Origin: Elysia marginata
Lineage: Eukaryota > Mollusca > Gastropoda > Plakobranchidae
Direction of reading: 5' to 3'
Length of the DNA: 34,103 bases
Assembly: GCA_019649035.1 (NCBI GenBank)
Contig: BMAT01013532.1
Span: forward strand, 37,233-71,335
Positions 22,320 through 31,303 of this stretch are shown here, piece by piece (positions within the stretch are counted from its first letter, which is position 1; the number at the start of each line of letters is the position of its first letter). The position numbers and the translations under genes were made by a program. The notes beneath the pieces were generated by a model. That model was not told the origin of the DNA and did not search any database. It worked only from the letters and a program-made list of their open reading frames with translations.

Positions 22320-25300
22320 TTATTTAGATAACTCATATTTAAGGAAAACGCCAAAAGCGTCGGCGCGGGCGACCTCCTGAGATGTCCAGACAGAGTAGGT
22401 GTTTCCGGTAGCGTACTGGAAAAGAGGGCGAGCCGCAGTAGTGTCAGCTGAGCACACATTGGCAACATCATCTCTCACATAGAACCATCCGTTGAAACCG
22501 TTACATGAGCCACGGTGCTCACGGTTTATGTACCACCTCCTCACATGCCCTGGTTGAGTGAAAAATCCTTTCATACTGAAGAAATTGTGCGGCTGTGTCT
22601 TAAGATCAGCCCAACTCGAGTGAATAACTCTGTCTGCTGCAAACCAGTTGGTGTATGTGGAGTCTTTCCCATTAAAGATTATTTTCTTAACCATCTGATT
22701 ATCTTTGTAAATAGCAAAGAGGATTTCATCTACTCCGGACCATTCGTCCAATGCCTCTCTATTCCTATAATAGTTGACGCAAGGTAAAGACTTGTTAAAC
22801 TGCTTGCAGCCTTCCTCCACGTCAATAGGAACTCTTGTGCCGTGCAAATATGCAGGGTAGAGTGGAATGTCGTTATAAGCTGTTCCTCTAAAGACAAGTC
22901 TCCATACCTTCGTGCCGACTCCCAGTGGGTCTGAGAACTCCTCGACTGGCAAAAGAGCTCCACCTGCATACGCTTTCTTGAGGACGTCAAGCTTTGAAGA
23001 CAAGCTTTGAGTGACGTTTGAGAGGCTGGTAACATCAGAGACCAGGGTTCTAAGCATGGCGTTTTCTGTTTTTGAAACCGCAGCCAGCTGGTTAGTCGTT
23101 GTCTGTGTGTTGATAAAAGTATTGAAACTTGTAAGATTCTTTTCAATTGATTGCACCGACTTCATAACAGGGACGAGCTGATTGGAAAACTGTTTTATAG
23201 TATCCGTGCTTTCAATCTGTTTGTTTACATAGTTTTCTAAATGTTCAGTGTTGATTTTCAAAGTGTTCTCTAACGCGTCTAACTTTGAGGCCAATAAAGT
23301 AGGAACATCACCATCACCAGAGTTAGTTTTCTTCGTATCTCCCAAGGCTTGTAATACTCGATTGTGCAGATTTCCAATTTTATCTTCAAGCCTATTTTCT
23401 AGATTATTCATTCGTCCACCCAGTGCTTCAAATTTACCCAGAACAGTGCCGTCCACCTCCCCTATTCTGTTATTTATCGTCATTTGTGAATTTCCGACCT
23501 TGTCTTTCAGCCTATTTTCTAGGCTCTTAAGAGAGTCTTCCAGGCGCGATTCGACCCTATCTAGTCTCATTTGAACCGAATCGACCAAGTGCGCGATGGT
23601 CAAGGCAGAGCCAGTTTCTGAATCTGATACTTTTGTTTCGTGAACTGAACTTTGTGCTGACTGGACCTGTATGTCAAAATCTGGATGAGAACCAACCGCC
23701 TCACCTATGAGAGATTTCTTAACGGACTTCCAGCCCTGGCTGTCAACAAACACGGCCATGCACAAGAACTGGCTCTGCCGGCAATCGAGTGGCTTCGTGA
23801 GCTTGAGAGACAGCTGTGCTTGCAGGTCAGAGAGCTCACCGGATATCTGCATTCCGTCAGACACGCGACTCAGGGCCCGATGCTGGGATGTCATGGATGC
23901 GAGCATCTCCCAGCGATCACTAGAACTATAATATCCCCTCACATGGTTTTTGTAGACAGCTAAACTGGTCAGCTTTCTGAAGTTGTTACCCTGGTCGCTT
24001 GGTTGGCGTGGAATCCTCTCGGAACACTGCAAAACGCCACAGACTTGACGGACGTCAGAGACCGAGGACAAATTAGATACCTGGTGGTTGATGGTAAAGT
24101 CAAAGCCTGGAAAGAATAACAATGAATATCAATGAGATTAGCGCTATGGTAATTTTTATTTTAATGTAACTTAACTGCTTCTGGTTTTCCAGTGCTTTCT
24201 CAAAACAGTTATTTGCCTTGGTCATAAAGAGGGTGTTTTTTCAGAGACTGATAATCTCATTTGTTAAGCACTTCGCGTGTTTAGTTAACTTTCAATGTTT
24301 TTCTTACTCATCAAAACCCTTAATAAACAGCTAAACGGTTTTATTCGAATGATTTCGCGCCATGCGTTGTCGGGGTATTGCCTTTTGTTTCAACGCCTTT
24401 TGTCATTAATTTTTGTTAACTTGGCTTATGGTCTGAAATGCTAACATAATATCTTCTCGCAAAAACTTGGTGTCTGGTCTATAGATGTTGCTAACAAAAC
24501 ATTTTGAGCGTGAATATTTTTTTATAAGTAGACGCATTCTTTATTGATTTAAATCAACGACGCGAATGCTATTGTTCTCCATGACTTCTTCTGTGATCTG
24601 GCTTTGCATACATTTCTTATTGACCCCAAAGCACACTCACACACGCACACACAAATTAGATTTCCCTTTCTCTCTCTATCTATTTATTTATCTACCCCCC
24701 CCCCCCATTTGCTTTCTCCGTATATTTGTATGTTAATAAAAGCGCAAAAAGTATTTAACAGCTAGATATAGTGCATGAACGTTTAGAGATGTACGAATCT
24801 TGTACATGTAATGTTTGACGGGCTTCTAACGCAGCTGTACTACTTTGCAGCATTACATTCTTATTTACATCTTCCACCTGTGCATCTTTCAAAGACTTAT
24901 AAAAAGGGTGTCATTTCTCCTTATTTTTATTGATGCTTGTTTCATGTAGGTTTGTATGTTTTATTGAGTAAAAATGACTTGTCCGCTTAGTGAACTCATG
25001 CGTTTAAAAATGTGTATTTTTAAACATAGTTCTCTCCATAATATTTGCCTAATTGGCAGCTAAAAGAACAACAAAAACGAGATTGCTATAATGGTTTTTT
25101 GTGCGGACAAATTTAAAGCCTAGAGAAGAAGAGCAAAATTGTCAATACAGATTTTTTATTATCTCAAAAGATATTTACTACATAAGATGACCAAACAGCG
25201 GCGAAGTACATAGTTTAAAACCCCAAAGAAGAGGAAATGATTTTGATTTATCAAATTTGCATTTTCAATGCTACTACCCAGAAAGAAATGACACATAAGA

Positions 25301-25503
25301 AAATGCTTTACGAGCATAAACCTATTCATGTTAGGTTTCGGTATTCCCTATCATATTAAATTTGTCGCCTAGAAATACTCATTGATATGGAATAATTTTA
25401 ACCGTTTCATCTCCAAGGTGTAAAATAAAGTTTTTTACTCACCTTCACAGGAATGAAAGCACATCATCAAAAGAACACATATCATCAGGCCAATGCTAGC
25501 CAT
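22320..25503 (-). CDS. Secreted VIgL-like protein: signal peptide, Ig-like domain, coiled coil, unrecognised C-terminal domain
   Basis: Two coding exons on minus: 25503-25443 (61 nt) and 24106-22320 (1787 nt, stop TAA at 22322-22320). They total 615 residues. The donor is GAAG|GTGAGT and the acceptor TTCTTTCCAG|GC; a phase-1 join makes Gly21 and continues the frame. Residues 1-20 form a hydrophobic signal peptide. Residues about 21-156 contain Cys43, Cys48, Cys129 and Cys136 and the segments LSDLQAQLSLKL and DCRQSQFLCMAVF; this pattern resembles the Ig-like domain of snail FREP/VIgL proteins. Residues about 170-395 are mainly heptad-like coiled coil with a 40-residue tandem duplication (LENRL at 216 and 256). 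Residues about 418-615 form a Trp/Tyr-rich domain with Cys454, Cys463, Cys555 and Cys572, not fibrinogen. It is probably an extracellular oligomer that binds a ligand, possibly in immunity (inference). The frame could be taken to start at the ATG at 24122, but that lies inside the intron. Confidence 0.85.
24107..25442 (-). other. Phase-1 intron of the VIgL-like gene
   Basis: 1336 nt, GT..AG, separating the signal-peptide exon from the single large exon. It contains CA-rich and CTAT-like simple repeats and a poly-C run (about 24630-24710). No coding sequence is seen inside. Confidence 0.8.
25443..25503 (-). other. Exon 1 coding part: signal peptide of the VIgL-like gene
   Basis: The ATG at 25503-25501 opens MASIGLMICVLLMMCFHSCE, a short N-region followed by a hydrophobic core and a small-residue end, typical of a signal peptide. 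The exon ends in phase 1 at a strong donor, GTGAGT (25442-25437). It is too short to appear as a long open frame, and is tied to exon 2 by phase and by the need for a secretion signal before the Ig-like region. Confidence 0.85.
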
Positions 25504-25561
25504 ATTTAGAGACAATTTTTTGAAACAACAATTATTATTTCTAAAAGTATTAAAGCTCCGG

Positions 25562-25569
25562 ACTTATAC
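25562..25569 (-). promoter_or_regulatory. Possible TATA-like box of the VIgL-like gene
   Basis: On minus, GTATAAGT lies about 60 bases upstream of the start codon, which would allow a transcription start near 25535 and a short leader. Such words are common in AT-rich DNA, so support is weak. Confidence 0.25.
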
Positions 25570-25972
25570 GAGAAATATTGTCGTTATATGGTATAGATGT
25601 ATTTTGCAGTGCGTCGTTTGTTTTGTTGTATGTTGGAGTCACCGAAACTTAAGAGCGTTCATTGTTGATTCTTGGCTTGGAATTTAGGGGCGTTGCAGAG
25701 GTTACAGAACCTTCTTTAGGTCAGATAATAATAATAACAATAACCAGTTATCTTGCCAGCAGATTGTATCTCCTGGTTATGCCCAAAACGCCAACTTTTT
25801 ACATACTAGACAAAGACACTTGTGAAAGTATCGTATTTTTTCGAAACTTAAACTATCTTCTCAGTGGAAGTGGTTGCGTTGAAATGATTATATCCAGTAA
25901 CTCCATGTAGGCCTATTTGAAATTCCTGAGAGTCAGGGTTTTAAAAGTAGTTTTAATTAATTTGGCCTCAAG

Positions 25973-26152
25973 TCCATGTCTCTATCACCATTCAAACTGG
26001 GTGAGTTTCAAAAGTTAGAATGTGAAATGTTTTCCTACATAGTTACTGCTCTTGATATGCCAATTATCGTCATGGAAACTAAACCCCTCAGAGGACAAAA
26101 TTTAGAAGAAAGAATAGCTCAATACAGAGAAGAATGTAACAATGCAAAAAAG
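25973..26152 (+). CDS. Possible exon of an unrecognised gene
   Basis: An open plus frame bounded by a possible acceptor (GGCCTCAAG|TCC) and a donor (AAAAAG|GTAAAG). From the ATG at 25976 it gives 59 residues, MSLSPFKLGEFQKLECEMFS through to EERIAQYREECNNAKK, and ends in phase 0. Composition is that of a folded or helical protein, with a mixed hydrophobic/charged pattern (ALDMPIIVMETKPL) that is unlike nearby repeat-driven frames. An in-frame stop lies just upstream, consistent with an intron or leader. No following exon was recognised. The acceptor lacks a strong pyrimidine tract, so this could also be a chance frame or a gene fragment. Confidence 0.35.
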
Positions 26153-26278
26153 GTAAAGTAACTAAATTGCAACCAGTGTGGAATATTATTTGGCAGAAGG
26201 GGGAAGGGGGCTGAAGGTGGCAGCGACCCTTATTGCTCACGGTTTAACATGTTCAAAATTTCAGGAAAATATCAACAG

Positions 26279-26871
26279 AGGGCCTTTGCATTGCGCGGGC
26301 GCTCGCGAAGAGCAAGCAAACGGTTCGCCGCGAGCGCTCTCCTCCCTATGCAACGCTATTTTCAGCGAGCGCTTTTTAAAATGGCGGCCACCTATTTAAA
26401 GATAGCCGCCATCTTTTTTTAAAATGGCGGCCACCTATTTAAAGATAGCCGCCATCTTGTTCAAAATGGCGACCACCTATTTAAAGATAGCCGCCATTTT
26501 TTTAAAATGGCGACCACCCCTTTTAAAATGGAACCAAGTAACATTCCTAACAAAATAATTAGGCCCAATCAATAAAAGACTGCTTATTTTTGAAAACTTG
26601 TTCATTAAGCTGCTTTGGATACAAAAATTTAATGATAGTAAAAATTGGCGAAATGTCTCCTAAGCCTAGAGGACTACTTTCGATCTTGACATTTCGAAAG
26701 GAAGTGGCGCCATGAAAATTCAGCCAATCAGCGTTGTTTAGTTCGCCGCGCACTACCTCCGAAGGTTGCACGCGAGCGCTTGCGAGCGCTCTCGACGAAC
26801 GGTGACAAATTTAGCGTTGCATAAGGCGAACGGAAAACGGTTTGCAAACGTTCGCACTATGCAACGGCCCT
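26279..26871. mobile_element. Non-autonomous DNA transposon with long imperfect terminal inverted repeats
   Basis: The left end AGGGCCTTTGCATTGCGC and the right end read on minus, AGGGCCGTTGCATAGTGCG, match, and both arms later share TATGCAACGCTA at similar distances. This gives imperfect inverted repeats of roughly 80 bases. Both sides are flanked by CAG (26276-26278 and 26872-26874), a possible 3-bp target duplication. No transposase frame is present. The arms are unusually GC- and CpG-rich for this window (CGCGAGCGCTC words). The superfamily is uncertain. Confidence 0.65.
26378..26530 (+). repeat. Tandem repeat with YY1-like motifs, period 41-43 bp
   Basis: Three full units begin at 26378, 26421 and 26463, with partial ones at 26504 and 26524. 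Each full unit has AAAATGGCGGCCACC (or CGACC), TATTTAAAGATA and then GCCGCCAT(C/T)TT. The first and last parts are inverted copies of a GCCGCCAT-type motif, which is the core recognised by the zinc-finger protein YY1. The array lies in the interior of the DNA element. Confidence 0.85.
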
Positions 26872-29169
26872 CAGTTATATGCTTTTTATTAATGGCTAGT
26901 TAGAAACAGAAAAAGAAGTAGTCTAGATATCTCCATATTGTATGCCTGAGGCATTATTTTAACAAATTTTGAATAGACTATACAGGCCTGCTAAACAACT
27001 AAAACGAATAGGGTTTAAGAGCTTATAATTATTGTCTTTTAAAGCGGCCTGAATCGTTGTGTAAAAATCGTGCATAGAACTATATCCCTTGACACTGTGG
27101 GGGCTATGAACAGGTTCTGTGGGTGGTGAACAACCGAGAACCAAATGTTTCTACCGGCGCGGTAAGGCAGCTGTGAACAATTTAAACAAGACATTACAAG
27201 TGTCACTGTTAATCCCATTGACTGCAAGAAAAAGATGGCAGCTCCATGACCAGAATGCTGGTTAAAGCCTATAAAAACATGATTCCACAGGATTATCTTA
27301 TTATATTTGTCATATTTCGTAGAAAGCCGAAACGTCTTGTTGGTACCATGCTTTCTTTGCGCGCAGAAGAACAAAAATTAAACCAATGTGAAGCAAGCTC
27401 ATGAAACAGATTTAGTCTGAAAACGGCACAAAGCTAAAGGAAGTCGGAAGAAATATCATTATGACATACGTGTTCAGAGAGCTACCCTAGAGGTCGACAA
27501 CGAGTTCCTGGTCAGGAACTGCTCATGTGACGGCCAGCACAATCTTCATATTAAATGAAGGTGCACACATTGTATGTCGTGATATTGCAGCAGAAGACAC
27601 CAGTTTTCTCAATCGAGCTTCAAAGAGGGGTTGCGAATATTTTGATTCCTGTTGAAAGTGTTAGGACAGATAACCCTAAAGTGGGTAATACTAGCATTGT
27701 ATTAGGGTGGGATCTTTGCTGACATCAAGATTAAGATTAGCAATGCGCAATGCAGTGTTGCATAGGACAAAATCAAAGACATCTGGGATAATTATGGTGA
27801 GGATAGAGGTGAAAGTTATTTTAAAGATCGATTTTTGCCTAAGGTTAAGATACAGGAACACCGTTCACGTGAGATTCAAAACGAAGAAAAATCACTGTTC
27901 AACCGGATCCATTTGAAGCCCCAAGTCCTGCGTCTCGCTTAACCCTTAAACCCTTGGCTCAAACATCTCGATCCCTCTGTCTAAGGTCAAACAAAAATCC
28001 TTTGTGAGGAAAGCTATGGTTTTACTTATTATTGGTCCGCTCAGAAAATTGTCGACACAGAGTTTTTACACCGATTGATATCTTGGAAAAATTTCCTCCA
28101 GATAAGTGTGTATATTGAGGGGGGGGGGGATAATATTTCACTGTCTTATTAGTACCGTAGGCTTACTTATGTTTCTACAAATTTGCCTTAATTTTTACTC
28201 CTCATTTAAATGCCATACTTATATTTCTGTGCTGAATTTAAAATCTATTTTAAAACTGCAGCCACAGATACCTTAGGAACTACGAATAACTAGGAGGGTG
28301 GGTAGGGTTTAGAAAAATATGAACTGTAGGCCTACCGGTGGTTTGAAAGCTTGAAAAAACGTAGAAGTGAGTTGGGAAAGATTACTCTCTAGAGGCTCGC
28401 GCTCCTCATGCCACATGTTCTTCTAAATTGGGAAAAATAATGACCCATTGTGTGTTTACATTATCTTGGCCCATAATATACAAAAAAACACATTTCCTAA
28501 GATTATATCCAGCAACCTGATCGACCTGCAGCAATAATGTGTTGGTGTCCTCATTATCTCAGGCTGCTAGGATTACAGGTGTGTTTACAGATTTTAATCA
28601 GTCTGTAGTCATCCTTCTCGTAGGTAATAACCTTTTCGAGGTCCTCTTATCCTGCTTTGAGGCGTTCACACAAAACAAAATCGGTCGGTGCAGTGTTTCG
28701 AATTGAAGTCGTACATTTGGTATTCAAAGGTCAATATACCCGTAAAAACTGGGATTGATCAATGTCCTATCTAAAAGTGGTGACTTTTCACAGATGTCTC
28801 CAAAAGAGATAAGTATTTTTAATGTGTTAACATTTCAAGCAATAAAAAATCACAATTAAAACCTTTATCGACCGCTATGTAACTATTTGTACGTTAGGGC
28901 CTGTGTTTATCACACGGGTATTATGGTATAATTTTAAAGCAAAATAAAACAACAAAAAGTATACGCCTCAGTAATGATAACCATAGAGAATGGAAATTAA
29001 TCAGAGAATGAAACCGAAAGTTAACTTGTGAGTCTGGTCGAGAGACATAGACCACAACAATAACAGCGTTGCATCGATTGCTTGGTCTCCTGCTTTCTCA
29101 CGCTAACTAGATATTATAATTCGAGATTAAATTAAATCAAGATACATTCTAATTAGCTTTAGGTAATCT
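26872..29169. other. Non-coding stretch, nothing recognised
   Basis: Open frames at 27039-27374 (minus) and 27707-27916 (plus) carry no recognised motif and have no convincing splice borders. There is a poly-G run near 28120. No RNA gene or element ends were identified. Confidence 0.5.
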
Positions 29170-29189
29170 TGTAAGTTGCATATAAGAGA

Positions 29190-29640
29190 TAAGATCTAGA
29201 CTTTGGCACTAACATCCAAGTCATCTTAATGCCGTGAAAGTCAGCATTGGAATTGGATCTAAAATTTATAGACCCTACTGAGGCTACTCTCTACTAGTAC
29301 TAGTCAGTCTACCGGTAGAAAAAGAGCTTCTTAGAGTTAGACTAAGATCTAACTTAGATCTAGATCTAGGTTTAGTCTAATCTAGCACTACAGCTCTAAA
29401 ACCCCAGGATTTTTTTCTGATCAAACCATTCAATTTTTTTACTTAGAGGTGAGTACAGTTTGTACTAAGCATTAGGCCTATGAGTCTAAATAGCGAGTAC
29501 TGCTTTTTCTCGAGAACCCTCGATAACCCTTGAGAAAAAATATAAGCAAACCATTGATTTCATGTGTAAATAGCCTAAAGATTAAATCTAGATCTAGGCA
29601 GCCTAAAGATTAAATCTAGATCTAGGCCTAGATATCTGTG
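29190..29640. repeat. TAGATC/TCTAGA-rich low-complexity sequence with a short tandem duplication
   Basis: Many overlapping AGATCT and TCTAGA palindromes. A unit of about 28 bases, GCCTAAAGATTAAATCTAGA plus TCTAGGC, occurs once imperfectly and once again directly after it at about 29571-29630. A similar patch occurs at 32600-32735. Confidence 0.75.
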
Positions 29641-30112
29641 ACAATAGTGATGGCATCAATAAATGTCGTCTGCTGGGTAGACTAAGTAAGGTTCACAAGT
29701 GCATTTAAGTAATGATGAGCAATTGCGATTCAGATGTTGGTACCAAAAATCAGCCCTAGGCCTATTGCAATAGGTTTACTTTATGATTGTTATATTTTGA
29801 TACCTAGATCTAAGTTATATCGCACTAACAATAACATGTGGGCCTATGTATTGGGTGTGTGTTGGTTATAACTTTGGTACTGCCATTGCTCCTTATAAGT
29901 TATAGCAAACCCTAACTGCAATACTGCACTAAACCTAAGTGTGGCTGTACCAAATGAAAATTAGCCTTCAATATGATGTATTGGCATGTAGTTTTCTCAA
30001 ATTTTACTTAATTTGTGTTATATATGTGGGGTTCTCGAGGGTTTTTAAGGGTTCTCAGGGGTTTCCGAGTCTTATCGAGAAAAAGTACAACCGCTAAATA
30101 GCTCTAAGTCTA
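29478..30112. repeat. Possible MITE-like segment with imperfect inverted ends
   Basis: The left end has TAAATAGCGAGTACTGC then TTTTTCTCGAGAACCC. On minus, the right end has TATTTAGCGGTTGTAC then TTTTTCTCGATAAG and GAGAACCC. The arms are about 50 bases, imperfect, and enclose about 630 bp without coding sequence. Target duplication not established. Confidence 0.4.
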
Positions 30113-30911
30113 ACTTCGAATCATGGTAGAGGATCTATAGGCAAATTTGAATCTATCCATGCCCATTATATATATATGTCTCTAGATAGACCACTATCTG
30201 CTAAACATCTAGCTAGTATGTTTAGACAGACCAGGATCTTAATTCACTTTACCTGGAGAACAGACATATAAGCAAATTTTTATGTAATTCAAAGAATGAT
30301 AGAGTGCTAAAAAAGCAATTTATTTACTTCATATAATAGTTCGTATAGGTTATAGCACTCAATGAACAACCATGGTTCCTCGAGACTTTGCCATATATCG
30401 ATAGAAATGCATCGATATTGATACCTTGATTTCGTCAATGAGGGATTTTTAGAATGCAGCTATTAGTCGATATCAATATCTAGGCCTATTGACCACCTTG
30501 GTTCCCACGTCACAACAAACCACCTGAACCCATAGAGGAGCAACAATGAGCCTGTCTCTTTCAAATAATGTACAGATCTTTTATTGCGGAAAATTGTGTA
30601 TTCTGAGTGATAGAAGATTATAATTAGTGAGTAAGCTATCTAATTCATGTTTATATAATTATAAAAAGCAACATTGAGTTTCAAGGATTGAACATTAACC
30701 AGCTTAGAAGCTAGACCACAAATTACTCCTGAACTCTTGGTGCAATAGCCAAGTGTCTGATGAAAATATACAAAACAGTTTTGAAAAACTTATCAGTGTT
30801 TCCACTGAGAAGACTCTTGTTCTTAACTAAAATTCACTTTAATTTAGAACTTATGTGTATTTAATTGCACCCAAAACAAATATAACTGTAGATTAGATTA
30901 TCTGAGACTGA
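30113..30911. other. Non-coding stretch, ATCGAT-rich patch
   Basis: Near 30395-30480 are several ATCGATA and GATATCAATATC words in both orientations, possibly ends of a small element. Nothing else recognised. Confidence 0.35.
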
Positions 30912-30917
30912 CAAAAT

Positions 30918-31303
30918 GGTTGTGATGGGGGACAAAATATTTTCAGAAATAATATAGAATTTAGAAACTAACAATATTGTCATAATGATGTAATGTTATG
31001 ACTTTCTTAAATTCCATCATAATGTTTTGTCTTAAATTATAAGTGAATTTGTGAAGAAATGTAGAAACGGCCACACTCAAAATCTGTCGGGTTGTGATGC
31101 AGGACAAAATTTGTCCTGCATCACAACCGACAGATTTTCAAATATGTTTTTCCTTCGTTTGTTTAAAACCAATATTTTTTTGGATAAAATTGGCAACACT
31201 GCTAAATGGTGTAGTTTGAGAGGGATGTAACAAAGCAAGAGCTTTTAATGACAGTCTTATTTTCTTTTCTATGCCTTAAAACACTTTGTCCACCATCACA
31301 ACC
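30918..31303. repeat. Symmetrical cluster of four copies of a GGTTGTGATG..GGACAAA motif
   Basis: Copies occur at 30918-30937 (plus), about 31090-31108 (plus), about 31110-31128 (minus) and 31285-31303 (minus). The two inner copies form the palindrome at 31079-31138. The outer two lie at nearly equal distance from its centre and point inward. Confidence 0.8.
31079..31138. repeat. 60-bp near-perfect palindrome
   Basis: The left arm begins AAAATCTGTCGGGTTGTGAT and the right arm is its reverse complement. The only irregularity is one extra G in the left arm (GGG against GG), and a single central A lies in GACAAAATTTGTC. Each arm is 29-30 bases, with essentially no loop. Confidence 0.95.

Noticed and set aside
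22320-22916. C-terminal region as a fibrinogen domain (a classic FREP)
   Set aside because: The characteristic fibrinogen-domain tail motifs and calcium-site pattern are not visible, and Cys placement differs.
22515-23963. Plus-strand and other-frame open frames within the VIgL-like exon
   Set aside because: They are shadows of the minus-strand coding frame, with no independent motif or start context.
24107-24122. ATG at 24122 as the start of the VIgL-like protein
   Set aside because: It gives only five extra residues before the FDFTINH sequence, lies within the intron upstream of a good acceptor, and lacks a secretion signal that the upstream exon supplies in the correct phase.
27039-27374. 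111-codon minus frame as a gene
   Set aside because: No recognised motif, no support for start or splice sites, and it overlaps other equally plausible frames.
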